64,000 nucleotides of DNA, from the NCBI GenBank assembly GCA_031001845.1, contig JARNGD010000013.1, forward strand, positions 248,001 to 312,000, given 5' to 3'. Shown here one piece after another: positions 1 to 12,024 of this stretch; within the stretch, counting starts at the first letter, position 1; every line of letters begins with the position of its first letter. The stretch comes from Achaetomiella virescens. Its lineage: Eukaryota > Ascomycota > Sordariomycetes > Sordariales > Chaetomiaceae. The notes under the pieces were generated by a model, which saw only the letters and a list, made by a program, of their open reading frames with translations, searched no databases and was not told where the DNA came from. A program made the position numbers and the translations under genes.

Positions 1-98
1 GCCTTTCGCCACCTTATAACAACTATCTTCAATTGCAACACAACAACACTAGGAACCAACTATAATCACATCAGAAATAGATGAATCAGATGATTCTG

Positions 99-965
99 CT
101 ACCTCCTAGCAAGTACGCGCATTATGGCCAGGCTTGCCACATCCCACAGCACCGAATCTTCGTACGAGCCCCCCTGAACCACCACCATCCGGCTACGTTT
201 CCTGCACTTCCCCCCCACCCACGGGTTCTGATCCAGTATATCCTTTGCATCTTGCACAGTAAGTGACCCTCCAAGCCGCACACGTATTTTCTTGGCACGC
301 CGGCGCTTGCTTAGTGCCTCATTGGCCTTGCGGAGCGAAGAGACCTCTGCCTGAAGGAGAGCCACCTGGTGCATTATAGCTATCGTACCCTTTGCAAGCT
401 GGTCCATAGCAGTCAACATTGAAGTTGGGGAGCTATTTTGGTGGTTAGCAATGCAAGTCTTGATGAGCGTTGACTACGCCTCGGCTTCTCGAGGGTTGTA
501 TAGTGTCTAGAAGACCTAGGGTTGCATAGCGCCAGGCAATAAACTACTGGCCAATAATCCTTGGATCCTCGCATTTAGCCCTCTAGTAGTCGTATCTACG
601 CGCATAATGCGTACGGAGCTCTAGCTGGCGTTTGACGAAGTTATGGGCCCAGAGCTTGCCGACTGGGGGCGCATCGCGCACGCGTAACATTTGGTTGGCC
701 ATATCTTCCACACCACGCAATCTTGGTGGAAAAGCTCGCGCAGATAGCTCAATGATATATTAACAACAACCTCCTCTTCAGAATCAGTGAGCCGGCGCGA
801 GTTGGGCGTAGTGTCGCGTCGTGCAGGTCGACCAGCGCGTCGGTTACGGAGGGTAGAAGCTGGTACGTTATAGAGCTTGACTACGGCTTCAAGCCCTAAT
901 TGCTTGTCAATTCGAAGAACTTCAAGGGCTAAGATAACCCTGGCTTCCTTTAAAGGAGGAGACAT
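99..965 (-). pseudogene. Pogo/Fot1-type transposase relic lacking the DDE core
   Basis: Reading the minus strand from the ATG at 965, the first part resembles the N-terminal helix-turn-helix (CENP-B-like) region of fungal pogo/Fot1 transposases, with PASTLRNRRAGRPARR. After a frame change near 728 it continues with PPRLRGVEDMANQM, WAHNFVKRQLELR and a CEDPRIIGQ block at about 560. The sequence then jumps to the family's C-terminal tail (NPREAEA, NHQNSSPTS, QLAKGTIAI, GGSLTVQDAKDIL) ending at 99. The 150-200-residue DDE catalytic domain expected between these blocks is missing, so this is an internally deleted, non-autonomous copy. In-frame TAG codons occur where the family normally has Gln (CAG) or Trp (TGG), and Pro/His codons become Leu/Tyr. 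These are C-to-T changes in CpA context, as RIP makes. Terminal inverted repeats were not identified. The family comparison is from memory. Confidence 0.8.
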
Positions 966-2577
966 ATTGCGTTGTAGAGAAAATTGATGTTGGGTGGAAA
1001 GATGGCGTGTCGGGCTAAGAGACCCACCACTCGCTTATAATGTTACAAGGTGCCCTACAAAGGATCTTTGTTCCCTGCCACTACATATATTCCAGCCGGC
1101 CCACCACTGCTTTTTCCTTCACTTCTACAACAGAACACACAGAATACCATCACCAGTTCTGCCTTGCTTGCCTGCTTCCTGTTACATATAATGTACGTTA
1201 CAGTGGTTTTATGTCTCACTTCATCGGCTTCCTCCTCCGCATAACTTGTCCGGTCCGGTGGGCACTTACGTAAGATTCGATATCTTTTACATTATGCTTT
1301 GTACTAATTGACTGGAACGAAACATATCAAGGGAACTCTAGCTGATGGTTGACTGGTATCCAAGGATATATGTAGTAGTCCGGTTGTCTCGGACTAAAGT
1401 GAAAGTGTTGCAAGAGCGACCTTCCACACTATTGCAAGAGCAACCTACTTGCAGACCGCCCCTGCCTGCCTTTTGTTGACAGCAATGGCTATAAGCAGCC
1501 ATTGCGCCCATCTTCCACTTCTTCAACTTCTTCAACAACAACAACTTCGACTTCAACAAACAACCCAATACACAGATCCTCAATTTTCCCTACACTTGGA
1601 GCACAATCCACCGTAACAGAAAGTAAGTCATGTTTCGGGAATGTCATTCAAGTCGAATGTAATCCGGATGAGGCATAGTAGGAGCTTCGGCTAACGGTGT
1701 CATTTAGTGAACACAGCTTGGACCCCGTACCTGGTCCTGCGTAGAATGAGTATAACAAGCTATGTGAATTGCAAGAGTACCCGAAGGGACTCTGGAGATG
1801 GGAGCCAGAGCGTCGTGACATTCGGCAGCCGTGGGCCAAGCTCGTCTCCGCTTTTTTCTTTTTTGACCACCTGGTCGTCCGGACCCGGTGAGAGCGCGGG
1901 TGCCAGCATATATATATAAGGACCAGCTCCGAACTTAGGTCCAGACCCGACTCGGGGCGATACCACCACAGACAAGCAAAAATTCCACGCTCGAACCATC
2001 AAGCATCCAACATGGAGGTCTCCGCTGTTGACGTTCCCTGTCCTCACGGGCCTTTGCAGCGCCAGCCCAGTGATGCCTGGCGCTGCCTGCACACAGGGCT
2101 GCCCCTGCAAGCTTGATCTCAGGATCGCTATGCTCAGCATTTCTGATAGACGAAGAAAGACTTTGTTGTCAACTCCTGTTCTCTCTGAGTGTCATGCATG
2201 ACGCTTTCTGTGCCTGAGGTGTCCAAGATAGCAGAGAGAGAAAGAATACTTCCAGGTGCTAGGAGCTTCTTAGACAATGGTTGAACAGGAGCAGGACGGG
2301 CAACGCATTTATTCTTTTGCCTATTGGCAGCAATTTCACAACACAATCCATAAGAAGAACCTAAAGAAAGATCCAGGTATTAGTCATTGTTCATAACCTC
2401 GCGTGGCGCGAGAACAGGCAGAAGCGAACCAGAGGTCAGCAGCCAATCAACAACGGCACGGGTTTGAATCCATCCTCCTTTACAGCTCGCCTTGCTCCCC
2501 GCACTCCACTAGGCAACCAGTCCGTCTGTGCCAAAACCACAAATTTTTTGCTCTCCAACCAGATGTATATTATGACC
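966..2577. other. Gene-poor stretch upstream of the NACHT-ankyrin gene
   Basis: No reading frame here shows a recognisable domain or a convincing exon chain. The stretch has CAACAA-rich leader-like sequence near 1520-1570 and presumably holds the promoter and 5' leader of the NACHT gene. I see no tRNA or intact mobile element. Confidence 0.4.
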
Positions 2578-5500
2578 ATGGACTCGGGTACAGCAACAGA
2601 CATGGATGTCGACATGGTTGTCGTCGGCAGCGACGAGGATGTGGCCATCATCGGGAGAGACGACGTGAGCAACTATAAACCCGGACCACATCCTTCCCGA
2701 GGCACCCGCCGTTATCGATCGGATTCGGCAGTGGCTCGAGCCGACGCCGTACCGTCACGAGGGCGGCGAATACCGCAGACATCTCGCCTCGCATGCCGAG
2801 GGGACCGGCCAGTGGCTCACGGCGACCGACACTTACCAGCAGTGGCACACTGGCCGCGACCACGGCCTGCTATGGATCAAGGGCATTCCCGCTCCGGAAA
2901 GAGCGTCTTTGCTGCAACGCTCGCGGATGCGCTCGCCAGAGAGGGCCGTCCCGTGCTCTTCTTCTTCTTCCGGCAGATCATCGCCGCGAACCACCAGCCC
3001 GTGCACATGCTGCGTGACTGGCTGGACCAGATCCTCGAGTACAGTCCCCCGCTCCAGAGGGACCTGAAGGTGTACGTCGACGAAGAGCACAGTGACCTGA
3101 ACCGCAAACTGGAGAGTCTTGGCATCGATGACTTGTGGAGGCACTTGAAGACGGCGCTGGCGCACATGTCCAGGGTGTACTTGGTTGCCGACGCCCTGGA
3201 CGAGATGGACAAGGGAAACGATGAGTGTTTTAAAGACTCTGGCGAGGCTGGACTGTGGAAGCCCGGAGAGGTGAAGGTTCTCATCACCAGTCGTCCCGTC
3301 AGCACCGTCGAAGCACCCCTCCGCGAGTTTCCGGCGCTCCGGATCCGACTCGAGGAGCGCCTGGTTGACACCGACATTGCCACTTATGTCCAGCACAGCT
3401 TGGCAACTCCGCGATTGCGGGTGAGGACCAAGTCCTGATCAAGCAGGCGGTGCCCGGTCGTGCCAACGGCTTGTTCCTCTACGCCAAGCTGGCGATGGAA
3501 GCTTTTCTCGAGCCAGACGCCGACGTGCAACAGGTGTTGAAGACGCTGCCCACTGACCTCAACGCCATGTACATAGACCTGCTCCGGGAGCATGCCCGAA
3601 GATCCGGCGTTCCCATCGAGATCCAACGCCTTCTTCTGTGCTGGGTCACACACGCCACCCGCCCACTTCGTCTGATCGAGATGGCTGAGATGCTTAGCGT
3701 CACATACCATGCGTCTGGGCACCGCCATGACTTGAGGAGTGCCAAGACATTGGTCCGAGTGGCATGCGGACCGCTGCTCGAGGTCCACCCAGACGAGACG
3801 GTCTCGGTCGTGCACCATTCCCTCACCGAGTTTCTCCTCGGCTATACACGGGCTGCGGGAGACGCAGTCGGCGAGAACCCGGATTCTTTTCCGATGCTGA
3901 TACCTGGCCCAACCCATGAGCAGCTGGCACTCTCTGTATCTGGTATCTGCAGGCATCCGCGTGCTTAGATAACCTTCCCAGTATCGAAAATACGGAGGAC
4001 GACGATAGCTGGTATTGGGACGAGCGAGAGCCAAAGCAGCACACTGCCCTTAGACTCGAGTTCCCGTTTGTCGAGTATGCCTGCAACAACTGGCCCGTCC
4101 ATGCTGCAAAGTCTTTCAGCGCCGGTATGGCGTCGACTGCGTTGCTCTCAGCCCTAGATGGTTTCCTCGCCCCCGGCCAGAGGCTTAGTGCCTGGCTCAG
4201 TATCGAATGGCGACCACGTGCGGCAAAGGACGTGACGCCTTGGCATATTGCAGCCCGATACGGCCTGACCCAGTATCTGCAGCATCTGGTCAGCCGCGAA
4301 GGTGTAGCAAACATTGACTGCATCGACTCCGGGGGCCGAACCCCGCTGTTCCACGCAGCTGAGATGGGCCACGCTGCCGCCGTCAAGCTACTGATCGAGG
4401 CAGGGGCCAATCCAGATCTAGACAACGACATTGGGCTCAAACCCCTGCACCGCGCAGCAGCTAACAACCATGCCGAGGTCGTGGCGGTTCTCCTGGCTGC
4501 TGGCGTGCACCCTTGACGGAAAAGACACGCAGAACCCCGGGCTCCGATGCGGCAACGCGCCGAGAACAACGGGCCACACCCCACTTATGTATGCCTGTCA
4601 AGCAGGCCATGTGGCGGCTGTCGACGCCTTTCTCCCCTACCTAGACGGCGACACCATCCAGCGGGCGCTCAACTGGGCTTCCAGGGAGGGCAAGGCAAAC
4701 GTGCTCAAGCGTCTCCTCCAGCATCCAGGCGTCGACGTCAACGCTAAGGTCCGCGGGGATACAGCCTTGTTCAATGCTGCGGGCGGAACGACGTCGAGTC
4801 CATGGAGGCGCTTCTCACGGCTGGTGCCGATGCTACCCTTTTGTGCCGGGGGCCGACCCCGAGTTCGGCGGCATAGGCAGCTATAGATTCACGAGTGACT
4901 CCTCGGTTTCTCCGCTTGAAGTCTTTTGCAGTCGACGAGATCGCCGTGCCCATTCGGAGCTGGAAGCCAGCGAGCTCATCCGCGGCCTCAACCTCCTCCT
5001 CCGGGCCGGGGCCGACCTTCATCGGCGTGATTCAAATCTCAAAACACCGCTGCACCATGCAGCCGGTAGGCCCGCCCTCTTGCGTCTGCTCTTGCGTGCA
5101 AGTGCCGATCCCAACGCCGAGTCAAGCGACGGCAGCACGCTCCTTCACACGAGCCCCAGCGGGGAGGAAGGGTGGGATCTTGTCAAATTACTGGTCGAGG
5201 AAGGCAAGGCGGACATCAACAAGCGCCGGCAGAGCGATGGAAAGACTCCCCTCCTGACGTTCTTGGATGGCTCCTGGGACATCACCGTCTGCCTGCGTTT
5301 CATCACTGAGTTCAGTCCCGACTGCACCATTGCAGACAATCAGGGCAACACCCCGCTGCACAACGCAGTTTCGCGTAGTCATAGCCGAGAGTCGCGTGAA
5401 TTAATCGACGCCCTTCTCACCGCCGGTGCCAGAGTTGACCAACGGAACCGGAAAGGCCAAATGGCGGTCCATGTCACCGAAGACGTGTCGATCATTGAGC

Positions 5501-8500
5501 AACTGGTCAATTGGGAGCCGACCTTGAGGCCCAGGACAACAATGGGGCGACGCCACTGATGCGAAGGCTGCAGTCGCCCGGTACAGAAAATGGCAAGAAA
5601 TAGCCCGACTTGCCGGCATCGGTGCGAGGCTTGACACAAGGGATTTCAGAGGCCGAACACTTGTCCACGAAACTGTGAGTGGCATGTCGCTTAGCGAAAG
5701 TCATATCCGTGAGGACCTGGAGGACGTGCAGCACCTGTTAGGTCTTGGTCTGGATCCGAACCAAGTCGATTACGCCGGGAACACGGTGCTGCATGAGCTT
5801 GTGCGACGAGGTTATCGAGGGTATGGGGCCGACATGCGTGTGCCCGTGTTCGAGTCCCTGATTCGATGCGGCGTGGACCCTGACGCCGTCAATTATGATG
5901 GCCAAACCGTGCTCCACGTCCTTAGCGCCAGCGGGTGCGATCAAGCCCTGCTCGATGTCGCTATCGCAGCATGCAAGAAGAAAGGTATTGAGGCCCCGGA
6001 CCACCAGGGCAGCGCCCAATACACCATGCCGCCAGCGTATCCGAAGGCACTGTGGCCAAACTGATGGCCGCTGGTGCCGACATCTCGGCCCACGACGTAC
6101 AAGGGCCTTGCGCCTTTGCATCTTGCAGCATCGGCGCGGGAGAGCAATATCCTCGGCATGCTTCTCGCGGCCATCAAAACCGCATCCCGGTATCGAGATG
6201 CTGCCAGAGACATCATTGACGCAGTGGATGGTGAGGGGCGCACGCCGCTCTATTACGCGTGCTTGTCAGGACGTCCTGAGAGCGTCGCCCTGCTGCTGGA
6301 CGCAGGCGCAGAAGTGAAGCGCTGGTCTAAGGAGCTCATCCACGCGTGTTCCCAATTCGAGCAGCATGACCGGCGCGAGACGCAAGCGATGGCCGACCGC
6401 ACGAACGTCCGGGATCCAGCACGCTTCACAGACTTGAATATGGCAAACTTCGCCCACTTCGGCACCAGGCTGGATGAGATACTGGGCATGCTTGTCGCTC
6501 ACGGTCTCGACCACTCTGGGGAAGATTGCTTTGGCTGGGGACATCTGCAGAAAGCCATTAAAGGGTTGGTTGTCTCGGAGTTGGAGTACACTACCCGATG
6601 TTTCTTGAAGCTATGGGCCGAGATTGCCGATGACCCGAAAGCCCCATTGCCACACCAAGCATGGTGTCCGCCAGGCGCAGCCTTCCGCCGCCGATTCGCT
6701 GAAATCCGACGCGAGGCCGCGGCACGCGCTTTCCACGACGTGGATCCTGTCTCACTGGCCAAGGGAGATCGCCAACTGCAGGAGAGGCTGGTCCTCGAGC
6801 TCCTCGGCAGGCGCGAGTTCGACCTCATAGAGGCTGCTTGCAAGACTGGAGGATGTGATCCGTGTCTGCCTAGCGAGGGTGGCTGGACCATCCTGCATAC
6901 CTTGGTTGCGCTTGGCCATGCCACCCTGCTGGCCAAGATTGCGACCCCAGACGACGTCAAGAGGATCGACGACGTCGAGTGGCGTAGGGCGCAGGAGAAC
7001 ACCAACAACGAGAGGAATAATCACGCCAGGCCGGGCACCATCCTGCCCCTTGTCCTGGCAGCATGCAAGCGCGAAATGCCCAACATGGATGTGCTGCGCA
7101 TCCTGGTCGAGAAGAAGAAGGCTTGTGTCAATGCCAGCCATCTGGAGCATGGTTGGCAGTCCGAAACGAGCAGTTATGCCTACGTGGTCGGAGACTCACC
7201 CTGCATGCCCTTGCAAAGGGGAACTGGTGGTGGCAAGTCCACGAAGCCCTCCCCTATCTCTTGTCGCAAAAACCAGACCTTGATGCTCGCAATCACAACG
7301 GAGAAACGCCTTTGCACAAGGCACTCGAGAGTCCTGACCATCAAAGGAGACCCTTCCACAAGCAAGCAGCGAGGCTGTTGGTCGTCGCGGGCGCCGACGT
7401 CAACGCCGTTACTAACTCTGGGAAGACGTGCCTTGCCGCAGCAGGGGATGACATTGAGCTCGTCCGCTTGCTGATCGCCCACGGCGCAGAGGTGACTGCA
7501 GCAGCGGTGTTTGCCGCCATCGATAACGGGCAGGTTGGCGTGCTCGAGGCGCTATTGTCCGCCGGCGGAGAGATAGACCGGATTCTGCTTCGCAAGACAA
7601 CCAAAAAAAGGTCTGCTAGAGAAATATCCATCCACCAGCAACCCGATGATGAGCATGCACTGTATCATGCTGCAACGAGGCTGCCCGTCTTGGCACGGCA
7701 CGTCGAGGAGACGGACTCGCGCAAGCAATCTGGAGACATGGTGAGGGTGCTTCTGGCTCACGGGGCGAGCCCCTTTGATAGGTTCAGAGTTTGGAATGAC
7801 GCCTCGACGACGGCTGGTGAGCTGTCCGAGTGTGAGCAGCATACGGTTGTCCACCAAGTCTTGCTCCACCACGGAGTCATCGAGCCATTCCTTAGCCTTG
7901 CAGACTTGGACCTCGAACACCGCAACAGCAGCGGTCAGACACTTTTACTGGCCGCCTGCGGCAAGCCCTCAACCTTTTGCAGTACTGTAAAGTTGGCTGG
8001 CCAAGAGGAGGACCAGCCCGAGCCGCTGCTCTTGGACGTACTGTTGCAACGCGGTGCCAACTCATCGGCTCGCGATAACCACGGCCGCAACGTTCTGCAT
8101 ACCGTATTCTGCTCCGTTATAGCATCAAGCGACGCAGGATGCCAGACCATCGACGTCTTTGGCAAACCGCTCTGCTCGCTCCTCACTGCTAACCCGTCAC
8201 TCGTGAAGCAAGTCGATAACTGGGGCAAGACGCCGCTCCACTACGCCCTCGCCACACTCCAGGACAATTTCATGGACCAGAGCGTCGGCAACCACCTCAT
8301 CTCTCTGCTGCTCTCGGCCGGCTCCGACCCAGGCAGCATTGACAGCACGTCCGGCGACAACGCACTTCACTTGCTCGTCCGCGCGCTGGGTCGGAATCCG
8401 GCGTGTCTGGGGCTGTTTCGGCGGTTCTTGACGCTCGGCCTAGATGTGAATGCGAAGAATCGGAAAGGGGAGACGCCACTATTTGGCCTACTGCAGGGAT

Positions 8501-8821
8501 GAGGTTGGAGCCGGAGAGAGTATATTGGCCAACAAGCGTGAAGCGGTATGGAGGATCTTGGACGATACTTGAAGATGATGCGTGGCGTCTGCTAGAAGAT
8601 GTGGGCGTGGATTTTAGCGCCAGAGATAATGAGGGACGGAATATGCTACATCTGGCAGCGGAGAAAGAGGAGTGGGTTGACGCATTCAAGAGGTTCCTTG
8701 CAATGGGGTTAGACCCGATGGAGCTGGATGTGAAGCAGAGGAACAGCTTGGATATAGCAGCGGCGTGTAGGAATGAGAGGTGTTGGGCTTGTTCGGAAAG
8801 GAGGATGAGAGGAAGGAGTAA
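2578..8821 (+). CDS. NACHT-ankyrin repeat protein (fungal NLR), frameshifted
   Basis: Large STAND-type signal ATPase with an ankyrin sensor array, about 2,080 codons if read through. The start is chosen at 2578 (ACCATGG context, MDSGTATDMDVDM); 2563 and 2572 are in-frame alternatives. An acidic N-terminus leads to the pre-NACHT block (ILPEAPAVIDRIRQWL, GTGQWL, YQQWH), then GLLWIKGIP and SGKSVFAA (Walker A, about 2880-2915), YLVADALDEMD (Walker B, about 3180) and VLITSRPVS (about 3270). NGLFLYAKLAM follows near 3470 and HHSLTEFLL near 3820. From about 4220 to the end come many ankyrin repeats (GRTPLFHAAEMGH, GNTPLHNAVSRS, GEGRTPLYYACLSG, GKTPLHYALA). The frame changes by one base at about 14 places (near 2690, 2891, 3403, 3935, 4513, 4783, 4855, 5517, 5576, 6015, 6105, 7199, 8489, 8560), with homology resuming at once. 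Family members usually act in non-self recognition and programmed cell death; the trigger here is unknown. Confidence 0.85.
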
Positions 8822-9696
8822 CTAAGCCCTAGGCCTCTGCTAGTGCTCTTGTTGGAAGCCCAACAGTCACGTATCCACGGTATTACATTCGTTGAGGCGC
8901 TTGCGAGGTTATGTTGCAGCTCGTAAGGGCTGCAGAGAGATCAACTGGCTGATTGAAGCTGTAGATACCTGTGTCTCTTGTTCAAAATAGTAGGCATAGC
9001 CCAGACCCTGAACATCCTTCTGTGCCCGGCCACTAGCTACCCCTGAATTGACTGCCCAAACCGCTTTCCTAGCCTGCGCAGCTAACCCGCAGCTCCTGCG
9101 GTCCCGAACCCCGTTCTGATCGCCAGCGAATGCAACAACTGTTCCAGTCTCCTCTACTCCAAGCATTCTCATCGTAACTGAAGTGGATTTTTGTTCTTTT
9201 CCTCACACAACCGGGGTTAGAGTTCCGTTCTCTCATTGTCTGAACCGTCTTGCCTGCTTTAGAGTTCCATTTCCCAATACCCTATAAAAGTGGCGAGTTA
9301 GGTGTTTTAATACTAAGGCAAAGCATATGGGGAGAAGAATGGCATGTGGCTTGAATACCCTCGGCTAAGAGTAAGGCGGGCGACTCGAACACGTTGATTA
9401 ATTGAAATTTGTCAGGAGTGAACTTGGGAGATCCTGTACATTCTCTCCGAAGGCCCACATCCGCCGCCGCTATCCCATGTACAATAACACAGGAGTTACA
9501 GGGAAGAGTGAAGAATCAAGGCCGGCAGAATTCAAGGACAATTCTTTACCCAGTAAGGTTATACCACAACATTTTATTGCTGCGTGTCAACTGTAATGGT
9601 CACATGGCAGTACACTATTGCAACGTTAGTTACGGCGAGTGCGGTCCGGTTGTATTAAGAGGCTCAAATGTGGGAAAAGTGTGGCTTCATCCGGTT

Positions 9697-9729
9697 GGGG
9701 GGGGGGTTTTTGGGGGGGGGGGGGGCGGG
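9697..9729 (+). repeat. G homopolymer tract interrupted by T5
   Basis: Ten G, five T, fourteen G, then CGGG. The runs could fold into a G-quadruplex on the plus strand and are also prone to length error in sequencing. Confidence 0.85.
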
Positions 9730-11891
9730 CGCTGCTCTCCGTAGTCCGTTCATTTACCCCAGCCCGCGGACTCTTGGTGTGGCCGGCTAAATATTAGGCC
9801 GATTTCCATGGCTCTATGGATTAAAATTCCCCGTTGTATCTCGGGATGATCTCAAAAAGTGACCGAGATAAACTGTCCATCCGAGACCATGCCATACTAC
9901 TTGCCCACCAGCAGCCGAGGTAGAATGGTGGCAGGCCCTCAGTAATCCTCCATCAAACCTTCTTGCTGTACCTAGTTGCCACCGAGCGTTTCTCCACTCC
10001 CACTTACCCTGCACCTTTTCGTATTTGGCGATTGACCCCGTCTTGTTCCTCTCGAGCTCAATCTGTCTCCACATATCCGCACACAACTCAGGTGATAGCC
10101 TCTCAACCGTCAACCTCGGGCGGCAAGGACAGCGGCATCTGAAGGCATCGCGCTGTGTGTATGATATTTTTAGTCTCTGCTGGCGGGGAGAACGAGGAAT
10201 AAACTCCCGAGACTCACAAAGGCTTCCGCTGCGGTCTCCACGGCGAGAACACCGGTAGTGATAATGCCGTAACCGAGTTCCTTGAGCCTCATCATGCGCG
10301 TCGGAATATGCCTTTCAGGAAAGGCAGCTCAAACCTCTTTGGCGTTGCGTGAAGAGGAGGTTGGGGTAATGGAGTAGGGAAGGAATTGCGGGAATGGAGG
10401 TACAAAACACAGCTATGTTAACCTACACGGGGTGTTTACCTCCCATGACATGCGTAAGCGCACGATAAACAAGGGCTTCGACCCAGACCCTTGCGGGTCG
10501 TAGCTTCATGGGCTCAGAGGACATGGATCCCGACGCTTTACCAACGGTACAGCACTGATGAAAACTTGTATTGTCCCCTTGTTTACCAATACGGCTTCCA
10601 CTGCCTCATCCACTTTCCGGATTCCGGACGGCGTCACACAATTTCTGGCGTACACGGCCCCTCAGGTCTCCCGGCAACATGTTGCTCGACTCCTCTTGAT
10701 TCAAGCAAGTGTGTTTGGTGTGATGTCATGCTGCTGCAGGGCCACATACTCTACCCACACGAGATGACATACCGCCTGTGCTTGGGTGTTTGGTAGAACG
10801 TCCTTATTAATTTTATGACGAGAGGTCATGGCGTGACCTGCAAAAGAATACCAAGTCAGAACGGCCTAGGGTCGTGTGGAACGAGGACGAAACTTGCGGG
10901 TGGTGTCCTCTGTCAAGACTGGTTTCCTGCCAGACGGAGACGATAGCGGGTTTGGTGATTTGGACATGGCGCACGGAAAGGGAAAAAAATAAAAATTGGT
11001 AGAAAGCAAAGAAGTCATCGGTTTGAATAGCTGACCTGGAAGGATTGCTGACTGTGAGACATGCAACCCCCCGTGGTCCCTGAGGCATGCCTGTGCAGGA
11101 TCTTTGACAGAACCATGATGCGGATCCAGTGACGCAGTCTCTTATGATTGCCATCTTAATTATTCAGTTCTTTTGCAAACAAACATGAATCGGTTGTATC
11201 CGGGTAGCAAAGTTGTCTTGGGTATTGCATAACTACTACGAAAAGCCGTACAACGTGAGCGAATTGCAGTTTGCCCGCCATGTGCTCTATCTATGCCCAT
11301 CGCCAATCCAATCCATGAATGTTCCCTTGTTCGTGCATGGTTAATCCTCAAATACCTCCCCTTCATCGTGGGACATGCCGCACAAGGCCTTCCTTGACAG
11401 TCATTGGGGCGCTAGTACTTCTCCATTGCCTCGTAACACTGCGCATGCATGTGCGGAACGTGCGATTCTATGTGGCTGGGGGAACCCTCCTAGACCTCAT
11501 GGTTGCGGCAGAGGGCTACGGCAGATCTAGGTCTCAAAAAGTTGCCAGTGTCAAATGTGAGAGTTATTCAGTCATTCGGGCCGACGATGTCCAGTTGCTT
11601 GACTAGGCTAAATGCAAGACGAACAGCTTGAAATCTTCCACGAACCGCAGGCTGGCGCTTCCTGCGACGCTGTTGGAAAAGTAAAGGATCTCCTCAGTGC
11701 TCGCACCTGCAGAGTGGAGCAACATCCCATGCAACGATCAACGGCTGTGCTCCCTTGTTAGAACCCCCTTGCAGCCGGGCATGCTTCCTTCCCTGGAAGG
11801 TGGTTCAAGGCCCCAACTCATCGTCGACGGGAGTGAATCACAGTGCCACACGTTGAGGAAATGCCGATGTTCCTGGCAAGCTCCTCTCGAG

Positions 11892-11898
11892 TATAAAA
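11892..11898 (+). promoter_or_regulatory. TATA box of the GH2 gene
   Basis: A perfect TATAAAA lies about 130 bp upstream of the GH2 start codon at 12025, a normal distance for a fungal gene with a short leader. It directly follows a CTCGAG hexamer. Confidence 0.5.
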
Positions 11899-12024
11899 CG
11901 GTGAGCCACACGATGATTCCTTCCCTCCTCTGGGTCCCTCAGCCCGCAGCCACAGCCTTCCGGACTCATTGGCTTGGCCTGTTCTTATCGCTGCCAAAAC
12001 TGCCTGTGACGTTCTTGATTGATC

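Larger units (their letters stand above)
8822..12024. other. Long intergenic region between the NACHT and GH2 genes
   Basis: About 3.2 kb without a recognisable gene. Short open frames lack domains and consistent exon structure. It holds a long G-rich tract near 9.7 kb and, at its right end, the promoter of the GH2 gene. Confidence 0.4.

Noticed and set aside
2833..3396. 187-codon minus-strand frame over the NACHT domain
   Set aside because: Complementary to Walker A/B coding sequence on the plus strand; no own motifs.
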